A stretch of DNA of 64,000 bases from contig JAKIUC010000014.1 of NCBI GenBank assembly GCA_021647785.1, positions 1 through 64,000 of the forward strand. The letters run 5' to 3'. A model generated the notes under the pieces. It was not told the origin of the DNA. It worked only from the letters and a program-made list of their open reading frames with translations, and ran no database searches. The stretch comes from Melioribacteraceae bacterium. Lineage in GTDB: Bacteria; Bacteroidota; Ignavibacteria; Ignavibacteriales; Melioribacteraceae. Below are positions 45,427 through 55,687 of this stretch, in pieces. The position numbers and the translations under genes are program-made. Positions within the stretch are counted from its first letter, which is position 1. Each line of letters begins with the position of its first letter.

Positions 45427-48400
45427 TTACTCTTCTTTTTTACTACTGAAATCTAAACTTGCCATATGGCTGTAGTCTTCCCAAACAGAATCAACAAATT
45501 CTTGCGATTTCTTAAGAAGAGTTTTAGCACGTTCTGGGTCCATTTTAGTTAACATCTTAAATCTGTTTTCAGTATAAACATATTCTTCAACAGATATTTT
45601 TGGTTTTTTGTAATCCAATGTTAAAGGGTTTTTTCCTTTAACAACATTATCCGGATTAAAACGATATGCTGGCCAGTAGCCAGAATCCACAGCAAGTTTT
45701 TGATGAGTAAAACCATCTTTCATATCGTAACCATGAGCAATACAAGGAGAATTTGCAATAATTAAAGAAACACCATCGTAGGCTTCAGCTTCCATAATTG
45801 CTTTTACAGTTTTCATATCACTATGACCCATTGCAATTTGAGCAACATAAACATTCTTGTAACCCATTGCAATTTTACCGAGGTCCTTTTTGCCTTGTGC
45901 TTTTCCGGCAGCAGCAAACTTAGCAACCGCACCAAGTCCGGTAGCTTTAGATGCCTGTCCGCCAGTGTTAGAGTAAACCTCTGTATCAAGTACCAGAATA
46001 TTAACATTTTCACCAGAAGCAAAAACATGGTCGAGACCGCCAAAGCCAATATCATAAGCCCAGCCGTCGCCACCCATAATCCAAATAGATTTAATTATTA
46101 GGTAATCAGCAACCGATAGTAACTCGGCAGCTAATGGATTTGAAGATGCTTCCAATTTAGATTTTAGTTCTTTAACTCTTGCACGTTGTTCTCTAATGCC
46201 TAACTCATTTTTTTGGTTAGCAGAAAGAATAGCATCAGCAAGTTCAGCACCAACTTCATCTTTAAGTTTAATTAATACTTCTTTTGCATAAGCTTCTTCT
46301 CTATCAACAGATAGTCTCATTCCAAGTCCGAACTCTGCATTATCTTCAAACAACGAGTTGTTCCAAGTAGGACCTTGTCCATCTTTATTTGTTGCCCAAG
46401 GAGTTGTTGGTAAGTTACCACCATAAATAGATGAACAACCAGTAGCATTTGCAATAATTGCTCTATCTCCAAATAATTGAGATACTAATTTAACATAAGG
46501 AGTTTCGCCGCAACCAGAGCACGCACCAGAGAATTCGAATAATGGTTCTAAGAACTGACTACCTGCAACAGTACCAATCTTAAGTTCTGTTCTATCCGCT
46601 TCCGGAATATCGAGGAAGAAACTAAAATTTTCCCTTTCAGTTTCACGCAATGGTAATTGAGGAGCCATGTTAATTGCTTTTCTATTCTCATCTTGCTTAT
46701 CAATGGCAGGGCAAACTTCAACGCAAAGGTAACAACCTGTACAATCTTCAACAGCAACTTGAATTGTGTAACCAACTTCCTCGTTACCTTTTCCTTTAAG
46801 AGTCATTGATTTATATGTTTCAGGTGCATTTTCCAATTCAGATTTATCATATCTCTTAGCTCTAATTGCTGCATGAGGGCAAGCGAATACGCACTTGTTA
46901 CACTGAATGCAAATGTCAGATTCCCATACAGGAACTTCGAGACCAACGTTTCTTTTTTCCCATTTAGCTGTTGCTGTTGGGTATGTACCATCAGCTGGCA
47001 TTTGGCTTACAGGAATATCATCACCCTTACCGGCTATAATCATTCCAAGAGTTTCTTTAACAAAATCTGGAGCAGCATCCGGAATTGGAGCAGAAATTGC
47101 AATTTCACTTGTAACTTCTGTGCCATATTCAACTTGGAAAAGATTTGATAATGACTGATCAACAGCATCATAGTTTTTCTGAACTACATCTTCACCTTTA
47201 ACAATATATGTTTTATGAATTGCATCTTTAATTTTTTGAATTGCTTCATCCTTAGGAAGAATTCCAGAAATAGCAAAGAAACATGTTTGCATAATAGTAT
47301 TTATACGAGCACCCATTCCTGTAGCTTTTGCAACTGGAACTGCATCAATTACATAGAACGAAAGTTTTTTATCAATAATTTGCTTTTGAGTTCTCTTTGG
47401 TAGGTGATCCCAAACTTCTTCTTTACTATATTGTGTGTTAAGTAAGAATGTTCCACCATCCTTAAGTTTAGCGAGCACATCAAAAACATCCATTAATTCA
47501 AATAAGTGAACGCCAACAAAATCGGCTTCTTGAATTAGGTATGTTGATGTAATCTCATTTTTACCAAAACGGAGGTGAGAAATTGTTGTTGAACCAGATT
47601 TTTTAGAATCATAGACAAAATAACCTTGTGCATAATTATCTGTTTCACCACCAATAATTTTAATCGAGTTTTTATTTGCACCAACCGTACCATCGGAACC
47701 AAGACCATAGAACATACATTTTGTAGCTTCTTTATCTTCAGTAATAAATGTAGGGTCAAAATCGAGCGATGTAAATGTTACATCATCAATAATACCAATT
47801 GTGAAATCATTTTTAGGTGTCTCTAATTTTAGGTTATCGTAAACAGCCTTAACCATTGCTGGTGTAAACTCTTTTGATGATAAACCATAACGCCCGCCAA
47901 CAATAATAGGCATTTTTTCAAATGGTTTTTCTGTTGATGCCATTGCTTGGGCAATAGTTGTTACAACATCTAAATAGAGTGGTTCACCAGGAGAGCCTGG
48001 CTCTTTAGTTCTATCCAGGACAGCAATTTTTTGAGCAGTTTTTGGAATTGCTGCAATAAAATCTTTAGCAGAGAATGGTCTGTATAATCTTACAACCAAA
48101 ACACCAACTTTTTCTTCACTTGCTTGAAGTACAGCAATAGTCTCTTTAACAGTTTCACTACCGGAGCCCATAATAACTACAACTCGTGTTGCATCAGAAG
48201 CACCATAATAGTCGAACAAGTTATATTGACGTCCAGTAATTTCCGCAAATTTATCCATAGTTTTTTGAACAATTGCTGGCGTTGCGTTGTAATATTTATT
48301 TACAGTTTCACGTCCCTGAAAATAAACATCAGGGTTTTGAGAGGTACCACGCAATACTGGTTTTTCGGGGTTCATTGCACGACCTCTATGAGCGTGAATA

Positions 48401-48996
48401 GTTTTGGGGTCAATTAGTGCTTTTAAATCTTCATCTGTTATTTCTTCAACTTTTTGAATTTCGTGAGAAGTTCTAAATCCATCAAAGAAATGGATAAAAG
48501 GGATTCGTGATTCAAGAGTTGCTACGTGTGTTATAGCTGCGAGATCTTGAACTTCTTGAACAGAACCAGATGCAAGCAATCCGAAACCAGTTTGGCGTAC
48601 TTGCATAACATCCTGGTGATCGCCAAAAATAGAGAGTGCTTGTGCAGCAAGTGAACGAGCAGAAACATGAAAAACTGCAGGAGTTAACTCACCAGCAATT
48701 TTGTACATGTTGGGTATCATCAACAATAGCCCTTGCGAAGCAGTAAAGGTTGTAGTTAGTGAACCAACTTGTAACGCACCGTGAACAGCACCAGCAGCAC
48801 CACCTTCACTTTGCATTTCGGTAACAGATGGTATTGTGTCCCAAATGTTTTTCTTACCATTTGTAGCCCACTCATCAGATAGTTCGCCCATACCTGAGGA
48901 GGGGGTGATAGGATAGATTGCAATAACTTCGCTGAGCTTATAAGCAACATGAGCAGCAGCATCATTACCATCAATCATAATTTTTTTTCTAGCCAT
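45427..48996 (-). CDS. nifJ: pyruvate:ferredoxin (flavodoxin) oxidoreductase
   Basis: A 1189-residue single-chain PFOR that converts pyruvate and CoA to acetyl-CoA and CO2 while reducing ferredoxin. It has the usual domain order. The N-terminal TPP/pyruvate domain includes YPITPSSGMGELSDEWA. The ferredoxin-like domain has CIQCNKCVFACPHAA and CTGCYLCVEVCPA near residues 690-760, and the proximal cluster has FSGACSGCGETPYVK near 830. The C-terminal TPP-binding GDGWAYDIGFGGLDH and YSNTGGQASKAT follow. The enzyme is oxygen-sensitive in most organisms and fits an anaerobic lifestyle. Confidence 0.96.
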   Translation of the reverse strand: MARKKIMIDGNDAAAHVAYKLSEVIAIYPITPSSGMGELSDEWATNGKKNIWDTIPSVTEMQSEGGAAGAVHGALQVGSLTTTFTASQGLLLMIPNMYKIAGELTPAVFHVSARSLAAQALSIFGDHQDVMQVRQTGFGLLASGSVQEVQDLAAITHVATLESRIPFIHFFDGFRTSHEIQKVEEITDEDLKALIDPKTIHAHRGRAMNPEKPVLRGTSQNPDVYFQGRETVNKYYNATPAIVQKTMDKFAEITGRQYNLFDYYGASDATRVVVIMGSGSETVKETIAVLQASEEKVGVLVVRLYRPFSAKDFIAAIPKTAQKIAVLDRTKEPGSPGEPLYLDVVTTIAQAMASTEKPFEKMPIIVGGRYGLSSKEFTPAMVKAVYDNLKLETPKNDFTIGIIDDVTFTSLDFDPTFITEDKEATKCMFYGLGSDGTVGANKNSIKIIGGETDNYAQGYFVYDSKKSGSTTISHLRFGKNEITSTYLIQEADFVGVHLFELMDVFDVLAKLKDGGTFLLNTQYSKEEVWDHLPKRTQKQIIDKKLSFYVIDAVPVAKATGMGARINTIMQTCFFAISGILPKDEAIQKIKDAIHKTYIVKGEDVVQKNYDAVDQSLSNLFQVEYGTEVTSEIAISAPIPDAAPDFVKETLGMIIAGKGDDIPVSQMPADGTYPTATAKWEKRNVGLEVPVWESDICIQCNKCVFACPHAAIRAKRYDKSELENAPETYKSMTLKGKGNEEVGYTIQVAVEDCTGCYLCVEVCPAIDKQDENRKAINMAPQLPLRETERENFSFFLDIPEADRTELKIGTVAGSQFLEPLFEFSGACSGCGETPYVKLVSQLFGDRAIIANATGCSSIYGGNLPTTPWATNKDGQGPTWNNSLFEDNAEFGLGMRLSVDREEAYAKEVLIKLKDEVGAELADAILSANQKNELGIREQRARVKELKSKLEASSNPLAAELLSVADYLIIKSIWIMGGDGWAYDIGFGGLDHVFASGENVNILVLDTEVYSNTGGQASKATGLGAVAKFAAAGKAQGKKDLGKIAMGYKNVYVAQIAMGHSDMKTVKAIMEAEAYDGVSLIIANSPCIAHGYDMKDGFTHQKLAVDSGYWPAYRFNPDNVVKGKNPLTLDYKKPKISVEEYVYTENRFKMLTKMDPERAKTLLKKSQEFVDSVWEDYSHMASLDFSSKKEE

Positions 48997-49440
48997 AAAA
49001 CAGCCTCAATTCGATTAAGTTATTAAATATTTATTTTATGCTAACAATTACATTGTTAGCTTGCAAATTAAATCTACTTTTGTATTTTGCTTAAAAGAGC
49101 AAAACAACCCTTTCTATTTATGAAATTTCCTACAAAAACTAAGAAATTTACATTTTTCTTGATATAAAATAGAGAACAAACTATTTATTTCAAGATTACA
49201 AAGTTACATATTTTTGAAATAAAATAAAAGACGTCTTTCAGACTCCTTTGATGAATTGTACAAGCCTCTGTTAGAGTTTCACAGATATTTCACTGTTAGT
49301 AGTATATATTTTAAAAACTCAATATTTGATTTAACTTTAAGTATTGTTTATATTTATCTTTTGTTTTAAAATGAAATGGGTGGGATTTTTTATAAGATTC
49401 CATTAATAATTTCATTTACTAATTTAATTACATAAGTGAA
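48997..49440. other. 444-base intergenic region between divergent PFOR and prs
   Basis: The region is AT-rich and must hold promoters for both genes. It contains two relatives of a dispersed motif: GTCTTTCAGACTCCTTTGAT (49233-49252) and CTCTGTTAGAGTTTCACAGA (49266-49285). Otherwise I see no ORF or known RNA. Confidence 0.5.
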
Positions 49441-50397
49441 ATGATTAACCTATTCGATGTATCAGAATTACTGATTTTCTCTGGAAGTTCTAATGTAGAG
49501 CTTACAGATAAAATTTGCGAATACTTAGAAGTTAAAAAGGGTTTGATAAAGCGTCAAGTTTTTAGCGATGGTGAAATTTGGATTAAATTCAAAGAAAATA
49601 TTCGTGGAAGGGATGTTTACTTGGTTCAATCCACAATGCCGCCAGCAGAAAACTTAATGGAACTTTTAATAATGCTTGATGCTGCAAAAAGATCTTCAGC
49701 ACGAAGAGTAACAGCAGTTATTCCGTACTACGGTTATGCCCGTCAAGATAGAAAAGATCAACCAAGAGTTTCTGTAACAGCTAAATTGGTTGCAGATATA
49801 TTAACTAAAGCTGGTGCCGATAAAGTTATTACAATGGATTTACATGCTGCTCAGATTCAAGGATTTTTTGATATTCCACTGGATCACTTATATGCATCTC
49901 CAATTTTCACAGAAGAATTTAAAGATAAGAAAGAGAATCTTGTTGTTGTTTCTCCTGATGTTGGTGGAATTAAAATTGCACGTTCATACGCTAAAAGATT
50001 GAATGCCGATTTAGTTTTGATTGACAAACGACGTCCGGAACCAAACCATGCAGAAGTTATGAATGTAATTGGTGATGTTGAAGGGAAAGATGTGTTAATA
50101 GTTGATGATTTAATTGATACTGGTGGTACTTTTGTTGCTGCTGTTAATGCTCTTAAAAAAAGAGGAGCATTAAAAGTATATGGGGCTATTACGCACCCAT
50201 TATTATCAGGTCCAGCTATTGAGCGGATTGATAATTCAGCAATTGATGAGTTATTTGTGTCAGACACAATTCCTCAAAATTTATTACAAAATTCAAAAAT
50301 AACAGTTAAAACATCTGCAGCATTGTTTGCAGAATCAATTATTAGATCACACCATGGTGAATCTATTAGTTCATTGTTTGAAGTTGATAAAAGTTAA
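49441..50397 (+). CDS. prs: ribose-phosphate pyrophosphokinase
   Basis: A 318-residue PRPP synthetase, which makes phosphoribosyl pyrophosphate from ribose-5-phosphate and ATP for nucleotide, His and Trp synthesis. Hallmarks: FSDGEIWIKFKENIRGRDVY at the N-terminus, the PYYGYARQDRKD ATP loop near residue 98, TMDLHAAQIQGFFDIP near 130, and the PRPP-binding VDDLIDTGGTF near 220. The length is typical. It leads a gene run prs-rplY-pth-hppA with short spacings. Confidence 0.97.
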   Translation: MINLFDVSELLIFSGSSNVELTDKICEYLEVKKGLIKRQVFSDGEIWIKFKENIRGRDVYLVQSTMPPAENLMELLIMLDAAKRSSARRVTAVIPYYGYARQDRKDQPRVSVTAKLVADILTKAGADKVITMDLHAAQIQGFFDIPLDHLYASPIFTEEFKDKKENLVVVSPDVGGIKIARSYAKRLNADLVLIDKRRPEPNHAEVMNVIGDVEGKDVLIVDDLIDTGGTFVAAVNALKKRGALKVYGAITHPLLSGPAIERIDNSAIDELFVSDTIPQNLLQNSKITVKTSAALFAESIIRSHHGESISSLFEVDKS

Positions 50398-50420
50398 GAA
50401 AAAATAAACGGAGAAGTAAA

Positions 50421-51062
50421 ATGGCTGAGAAAATATTAAAGGCTAAGAAAAGAGAAATTAGTACAAAAGGTACTATGAATCAGTTAAGAAGAGATGGATT
50501 TGTTCCGGGTATATACTATGCGAAAGGGAAAGACCAAATTGCATTTTCTGTTGAAGAGATTGCACTTAATAAATATGTATTCACTTCTAAAACAAATATT
50601 CTTCAACTTACTTTTGATGGTGAAGAAGGTATTGGCTGCATTATTAAAGATGTTCAGTTCGATCCGGTTACAGATAAAGTTGTTCACTTCGATGTACTTG
50701 GAGTAACACTTGGGCAGCTTCTACAATTGGAAGTTCCTGTTCGCTTTGTTGGAACTTCAATTGGTGTTAAAGAAGGTGGAATTCTTCAGGAGCAATTCCA
50801 CAGACTTGAAGTTGAATGCTTTCCACGCCATATTCCTGAGCATCTTGAAATTGATATTACAGAATTAAATATTGGTGATTCAATCTCTATTAGAGATTTA
50901 AAATTTGAAAATATAACGTTTTTACAAAGTGCAGATGCTAATGTTGTTTCGGTTGTTGCACCAAGAATTGAAGAAGAGGAAGTTGAAACTGATGAAATTG
51001 ATAGTGATGAACCAGTTCAACCAGAAGTGATTAGTAAAGGTAAAACTGAAGAAGACGAATAG
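50421..51062 (+). CDS. rplY: ribosomal protein bL25 (CTC form)
   Basis: A 213-residue bL25 with the TL5/CTC two-domain layout. The N-terminal 5S-rRNA-binding domain (about 1-90, GTMNQLRRDGFVPGIYY) is followed by the C-terminal domain (about 95-185, including VPVRFVGTSIGVKEGGIL). The last 30 residues form an acidic tail. GGAGAAGTAAA precedes the ATG. The placement between prs and pth is common in many bacteria. Confidence 0.95.
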   Translation: MAEKILKAKKREISTKGTMNQLRRDGFVPGIYYAKGKDQIAFSVEEIALNKYVFTSKTNILQLTFDGEEGIGCIIKDVQFDPVTDKVVHFDVLGVTLGQLLQLEVPVRFVGTSIGVKEGGILQEQFHRLEVECFPRHIPEHLEIDITELNIGDSISIRDLKFENITFLQSADANVVSVVAPRIEEEEVETDEIDSDEPVQPEVISKGKTEEDE

Positions 51063-51068
51063 AAGATA

Positions 51069-51653
51069 TTGAAAGCAATAGTTGGCTTAGGTAACCCCGG
51101 AGCTTTGTATAAAAACACCAGACACAATATTGGTTTTATGGTTTTGGATGCTTTTGCAGAGAAGCATAGACTTAGTTTTACACCGGATAAAGGTGAATAC
51201 TACTCAGTGGGAAGTAATTTAAATACTTCCCATTTTTATTTATACAAGCCAACTACTTTTATGAATTTAAGTGGAAATGCTGTTTTACATATTCTTGAAA
51301 GAAACAATATTGAATTAGATGATTTATTAATTATTGCTGATGATATCAATCTACCTACCGGAAATATAAGGTTTAGAGAATCTGGCGGTGATGGAGGACA
51401 TAATGGACTTAGTTCAATAATATATTCTCTTGAAACCAACAAATTTAATAGATTAAGGTTTGGCGTTGGTAATGAATTTGAAGATGGTAAAATGCCCAAC
51501 TATGTTTTAGATAATTTCTATGAAAATGAAAAAGAAATAATTAGATTTGGAGTCGGATTTTCTATAAAACTTATCGAGAAATTTATTCTCGGAGGTAAAA
51601 AAGAGATGATGAATTATTATAGTAACGAAATTAATAACTTAAAAAAAATATAA
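51069..51653 (+). CDS. pth: peptidyl-tRNA hydrolase
   Basis: A 194-residue Pth that releases tRNA from stalled peptidyl-tRNA. The catalytic His is in NTRHNIGF near residue 20, the Asp in DDINLPTG near 95, and GDGGHNGLSSI near 115 is the tRNA-binding loop. The conserved N-terminus (KAIVGLGNPG) begins at once after a TTG codon at 51069 and there is no ATG nearby, so TTG is the start. It follows rplY by six bases. Confidence 0.94.
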   Translation: MKAIVGLGNPGALYKNTRHNIGFMVLDAFAEKHRLSFTPDKGEYYSVGSNLNTSHFYLYKPTTFMNLSGNAVLHILERNNIELDDLLIIADDINLPTGNIRFRESGGDGGHNGLSSIIYSLETNKFNRLRFGVGNEFEDGKMPNYVLDNFYENEKEIIRFGVGFSIKLIEKFILGGKKEMMNYYSNEINNLKKI

Positions 51654-51680
51654 ATATACAGAAGATTTAGGAGTACAATT

Positions 51681-53747
51681 ATGGCACAATTGATTTACAT
51701 TATTCCCCTTTTTGGCTTAGCTGCATTAATTTATTCTTTTATTAAAAGTAAATGGATTACAAAACAAAGCACTGGTACTGAAAAAATGACTACCATCTCA
51801 AAGTATATTCAAGATGGTGCAATTGAATTTTTGAAAACAGAGTATAGAGTACTATCTGTTTTTGTTGTTGCTGTAGCTATTTTATTAGGTCTTGCAAATA
51901 TGGGACGAGAGGATTCATCTTGGCTTATTTCTGTTTCATTTATTGTTGGAGCAACTACTTCAGCCCTTGCTGGCTGGTTAGGAATGATGGCTGCAACAAA
52001 ATCTAATGTTAGAACTACACAAGCAGCGAGAGAAGGGTTGGCACCAGCACTAAAAATTGCATTCACCGGTGGGTCAATTATGGGTATGAATGTTGTTGGA
52101 CTTGCTGTTTTAGGACTTAGTCTTCTTTTTATTTTCTACTCTAATCTTGATTGGGATGTTTCTAAAGTTATAAATGTACTTGCCGGATTTTCACTTGGTG
52201 CATCTTCTATTGCACTTTTTGCAAGAGTTGGCGGCGGCATTTATACTAAAGCTGCTGATGTTGGAGCCGATTTAGCTGGAAAAATTTATGAAGGAATTCC
52301 AGAGGATGACCCAAGAAACCCAGCTACCATAGCCGATAATGTTGGTGATAATGTTGGTGATGTTGCTGGTATGGGAGCTGACTTATTTGAATCTTATGTT
52401 GGTTCAATAATTGGTACTATGGTACTTGGAGCAGTATTCACAACAGTATTTGCCCCAGAAAATCAACTTGCTGCTGTATTGCTTCCATTAGTTCTGGCTG
52501 CTATCGGAATAGTAGTTTCAATTATTGGAACTTTCTTTGTAAATGTTAAAGAAGGTGGCAATCCGCAAAAAGGGCTTAACCTTGGTGAATTTGGGGCAAG
52601 CGGTATTATGGTTGTAGCTTCCTATTTTATTATTAGAAATATGCTTCCGGAATCTTGGAGTTATGAAGGATTTGATTATACAAGTAATGGTGTTTTTATT
52701 GCTACAATAATTGGTGTGGCTTCCGGAACTATTATTGGACTTATCACTGAATATTATACCGGAACTGAATTTAAACCAGTTCGGCAAATTGCAAGCCAAT
52801 CAATTACAGGAGCAGCTACAAATCTTATCGCCGGTCTTGGTGTTGGTATGATGTCAACAGCTATTCCAATTTTAGTAATTGCATTTGCAATAATTAGTGC
52901 TTACGAGTTTGCAAGTCTTTATGGAATTGCAATTGCAGCTTTCGGAATGCTTTCAACAACTGGAATTCAACTTGCGGTTGATGCTTACGGTCCTATTGCA
53001 GATAACGCTGGCGGAATTGCTGAAATGGCTGAACTTCCAAAAGAAGTTCGTGAAAGAACCGATAAGTTAGATGCCGTAGGAAACACTACTGCTGCAATTG
53101 GGAAAGGATTTGCAATTGGCTCTGCAGCTTTAACTGCTTTAGCCCTCTTTGCAGCATTTAGATTGCAAGCAGATATTGATTCAATTGATTTAGCCAAACC
53201 GATAATTATGGGTGGATTGTTAATTGGATCAATGCTTCCATTTGTATTTTCTGCCCTTTCAATGAATGCAGTTGGACGTGCAGCTAAAGAGATGATTATT
53301 GAAGTGGGTCGGCAGTTTAGAGAAATTAAAGGCTTACGGGAAGGTACTGCAGAAGCTGAATATTCAAAATGTGTTCAAATTTCAACAAAAGCTGCAATTA
53401 GAGAAATGGTACTCCCTGGCTTAATGGCTATCACTGTTCCAGTAATTGTTGGTTTTGTTAGTAAAGATATGCTTGCAGGACTCTTAGCCGGTGTAACGGC
53501 AAGTGGGGTACTTATGGCTATCTTCCAATCGAATGCAGGTGGTGCTTGGGATAATGCAAAAAAACTTATTGAAAGTGGATTTGAAAGTGAAGGATTTACT
53601 TATACAAAAGGATCCGATGCTCACAAAGCAGCTGTTGTTGGCGATACTGTAGGAGATCCTTTCAAAGATACATCTGGACCATCATTAAATATTTTGATTA
53701 AACTTATGGCGGTGGTTTCTCTAGTTATTGCACCACTAATTAAATAA
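51681..53747 (+). CDS. hppA: membrane-bound ion-pumping pyrophosphatase
   Basis: A 688-residue integral membrane pyrophosphatase with about 16 hydrophobic helices that couples PPi hydrolysis to H+ or Na+ export. Substrate-binding acidic motifs are present: [19 protein letters not shown] near residue 210, [16 protein letters not shown] near 435, and the last one in [13 protein letters not shown] near 655. [16 protein letters not shown] has Ala where K+-independent enzymes have Lys, which points to the K+-dependent group, including Na+ pumps. The ion itself cannot be assigned by eye. Confidence 0.95.
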   Translation: MAQLIYIIPLFGLAALIYSFIKSKWITKQSTGTEKMTTISKYIQDGAIEFLKTEYRVLSVFVVAVAILLGLANMGREDSSWLISVSFIVGATTSALAGWLGMMAATKSNVRTTQAAREGLAPALKIAFTGGSIMGMNVVGLAVLGLSLLFIFYSNLDWDVSKVINVLAGFSLGASSIALFARVGGGIYTKAADVGADLAGKIYEGIPEDDPRNPATIADNVGDNVGDVAGMGADLFESYVGSIIGTMVLGAVFTTVFAPENQLAAVLLPLVLAAIGIVVSIIGTFFVNVKEGGNPQKGLNLGEFGASGIMVVASYFIIRNMLPESWSYEGFDYTSNGVFIATIIGVASGTIIGLITEYYTGTEFKPVRQIASQSITGAATNLIAGLGVGMMSTAIPILVIAFAIISAYEFASLYGIAIAAFGMLSTTGIQLAVDAYGPIADNAGGIAEMAELPKEVRERTDKLDAVGNTTAAIGKGFAIGSAALTALALFAAFRLQADIDSIDLAKPIIMGGLLIGSMLPFVFSALSMNAVGRAAKEMIIEVGRQFREIKGLREGTAEAEYSKCVQISTKAAIREMVLPGLMAITVPVIVGFVSKDMLAGLLAGVTASGVLMAIFQSNAGGAWDNAKKLIESGFESEGFTYTKGSDAHKAAVVGDTVGDPFKDTSGPSLNILIKLMAVVSLVIAPLIK

Positions 53748-53778
53748 TGTTATATTTGTAAGTTATATTTTTTATTAA

Positions 53779-53830
53779 CCCTGCTTTCCACAAAACAAAC
53801 TTAAATGGAAGGCCAAAGACCATAGGGAGG
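53779..53830 (+). promoter_or_regulatory. structured leader of rpsF, candidate S6:S18 autoregulatory element
   Basis: CCCT (53779-53782) can pair with AGGG (53824-53827) and CTTTCCA (53784-53790) with TGGAAGG (53806-53812). This leaves a bulged CCAAAGACCAT segment on the 3' side. The outer stem takes in part of the GGGAGG ribosome-binding site of rpsF. Leaders of this layout bind the S6-S18 pair in many bacteria and shut off translation. The assignment rests on the structure and position. Confidence 0.5.
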
Positions 53831-53839
53831 TTTACTCTA

Positions 53840-54373
53840 ATGAAGACAAATCATTATGAGAGTGTTATTATATTAAATGCCACGCTCGAAGACTCACAGG
53901 TTGACTCAATTCTTGCTTCTCTCGAAGAACAAATGTCTGCAAATGGTGTAGAAATAACAGACATCGAGAAATTGGGACGTAAACGTCTAGCATATCAAAT
54001 CCAAAAAGGTAAAAGCGGATATTATGTTATTTATCGCTTTACCTCACCCCGCGAATACATCACTAAATTTGAAAGAGCTTTACGACTTGATGAAAATATT
54101 ATCCGATTCTTAACTATTAAATTAGAACGAAAAGATTTGGAATTTATTGCTAAGAAAAAAGCAGAGAAGGCAGAAGAAGCCGAAAAAGTTGAAGAAGCAA
54201 AAACAGCAGAAAAGGATGATAAAGTAGAAACTGAAACGGCTGCTGAACTTGATGACAAAGTAGAAACTGAAACAATTGTAGAAACTGACGAAAACGAAGA
54301 AACTAAAACAGTTGTAGAGACCGATACTAAAGCAGAAACTACTGAAGAAGAAAGCAAGGAAAGCAACGAATAA
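53840..54373 (+). CDS. rpsF: ribosomal protein bS6 with a long acidic C-terminal tail
   Basis: A 177-residue S6. Residues 1-100 are the normal bS6 domain (YESVIILNATLEDSQVDSI, KLGRKRLAYQIQKGKSGYY, YRFTSPREYITKFERALRL). Residues about 105-177 form an unusual low-complexity acidic tail built of near-repeats such as KVETET and VETD. Normal S6 stops near residue 100-135, so the tail is long. GGGAGG upstream is the ribosome-binding site. First gene of rpsF-ssb-rpsR-rplI. Confidence 0.94.
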   Translation: MKTNHYESVIILNATLEDSQVDSILASLEEQMSANGVEITDIEKLGRKRLAYQIQKGKSGYYVIYRFTSPREYITKFERALRLDENIIRFLTIKLERKDLEFIAKKKAEKAEEAEKVEEAKTAEKDDKVETETAAELDDKVETETIVETDENEETKTVVETDTKAETTEEESKESNE

Positions 54374-54399
54374 GATGAGTTATGCATGGAGAAGATATA

Positions 54400-54867
54400 A
54401 TGGCTGAATTAAAAATGCCGGAAATCAATAGCGTAGCAATTGTTGGGAACTTAACAAAAGACCCTATTTTTAGAGAAACTTCAAAAAATACACATGTTGT
54501 TAATTTTCACATAGCAGTTAATAGACGTTATAAAGATAGTAACAGTTTATGGCAAGAAGATGTTTGCTATGTTGGTGTTGTTGCTTGGAATAAACTGGCA
54601 GATAGCTGTAAAGATCGACTTAAAAAAGGGAGTGCAGTTTTAATTGATGGCGAATTACAAAGCAGAACTTTTAAAACTGATGATAACAGAAACAGAACTA
54701 TTGTAGAAATAAAAGCAAAAAGAGTCCAATTTCTAAATAAACTTTCAAGAAATAATGAAAGTAATAAAGATAAGAGTATTGGCATTGATGATGGTTTGAA
54801 TTTCGCAGATAGTTCATTTGATAAATTCTTAACTGATGAGGAATCTAACCTCATAAATGAAGATTAA
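54400..54867 (+). CDS. ssb: single-stranded DNA-binding protein
   Basis: A 155-residue SSB. The OB fold is seen as NSVAIVGNLTKDPIFRET, VVNFHIAVNRRYKD, VCYVGVVAWNKLADSC and GSAVLIDGELQSRTF (to about residue 105). The C-terminal tail is acidic (FLTDEESNLINED) but lacks the classical DDxPF tip. I start at the ATG at 54400, which has GGAGAAGATATA in front, and not at 54382. Position between rpsF and rpsR is the classical arrangement. Confidence 0.92.
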   Translation: MAELKMPEINSVAIVGNLTKDPIFRETSKNTHVVNFHIAVNRRYKDSNSLWQEDVCYVGVVAWNKLADSCKDRLKKGSAVLIDGELQSRTFKTDDNRNRTIVEIKAKRVQFLNKLSRNNESNKDKSIGIDDGLNFADSSFDKFLTDEESNLINED

Positions 54868-54888
54868 ATAAGTTTGAGGATATAAGAA

Positions 54889-55149
54889 ATGAGAACAACA
54901 AATAGAACTTCAAATAGGTCAACTAATAGAAGAACAAACACAAATACTAAGAGAGCAAAGAGAGTAATTACAGAATATATTGATTACAAAGATGCTAAAC
55001 AGCTTCAAAAGTTTGTAAATGATCAGGGAAAAATTATTCCACGTAGAGTTACCGGATTAAGTGCAAAGCAACACAGAGAATTAGTTAGAGCTATTAAACG
55101 TGCACGTCAGATAGCAATTATGCCTTTTGTTTCAGAAGCAGTTAAATAG
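54889..55149 (+). CDS. rpsR: ribosomal protein bS18
   Basis: An 86-residue bS18. The core [20 protein letters not shown] and [20 protein letters not shown] is the RNA-binding domain. The N-terminal 25 residues are an Arg/Thr/Asn-rich extension. GAGGATATAAGAA precedes the start. Confidence 0.96.
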   Translation: MRTTNRTSNRSTNRRTNTNTKRAKRVITEYIDYKDAKQLQKFVNDQGKIIPRRVTGLSAKQHRELVRAIKRARQIAIMPFVSEAVK

Positions 55150-55159
55150 GAGATAAGAG

Positions 55160-55603
55160 ATGAAAGTTATATTAAGAAAAAACTTTAACCAATTAGGCAA
55201 AATTGGTGATATTGTAAATGTTAAAGATGGTTTCGCAAGAAACTACCTTTTCCCGAGACAAATTGCTTTTGTTGCTAACAATAGTAATTTAAGAGTTCTG
55301 GAAGAAGAGAAAAAACAAGTTGCTAAAAAAGATGCAAAGAGTTTAGAACTTGCAAATAACTTAAGTAGTAAACTTGAAAAAGTTTCAGTAACAATTCCTG
55401 TAACAGTTGGTGAAGATGATAAAATCTTTGGTGCTGTAACTACTAAAATGATTTCAGATGCACTTACGGAGAAAGGTTACGAAATAGACCATAGAAAAAT
55501 TGAAATTGAAGAACCCATTAAAGCACTTGGTATTTATGATGTGAAAATTAAAGTACATACTGATATCACTGCTTCAGTGAAAACTTGGGTTGTACGCGAT
55601 TAA
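55160..55603 (+). CDS. rplI: ribosomal protein bL9
   Basis: A 147-residue bL9. The N-terminal domain (MKVILRKNFNQLGKIGDIV, VKDGFARNYLFP) and the C-terminal domain (EDDKIFGAVTTKMISDAL) are linked by the usual long helix (about residues 42-75). It starts 10 bases after rpsR and ends the ribosomal operon. A 84-base AT-rich gap then precedes secD. Confidence 0.96.
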   Translation: MKVILRKNFNQLGKIGDIVNVKDGFARNYLFPRQIAFVANNSNLRVLEEEKKQVAKKDAKSLELANNLSSKLEKVSVTIPVTVGEDDKIFGAVTTKMISDALTEKGYEIDHRKIEIEEPIKALGIYDVKIKVHTDITASVKTWVVRD

Positions 55604-55687
55604 TTTTTTTTCAAAAACAAAAAATGAGTAATTGTCCCCTCTTTTTTTGTTCAATTATTTTTTTGATAACTAAACTTAAGATGAAAA

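Noticed and set aside
46873-47158. Two plus-strand frames opposite the PFOR gene
   Set aside because: Both are mirror frames of a conserved enzyme, with no start signal or domain.
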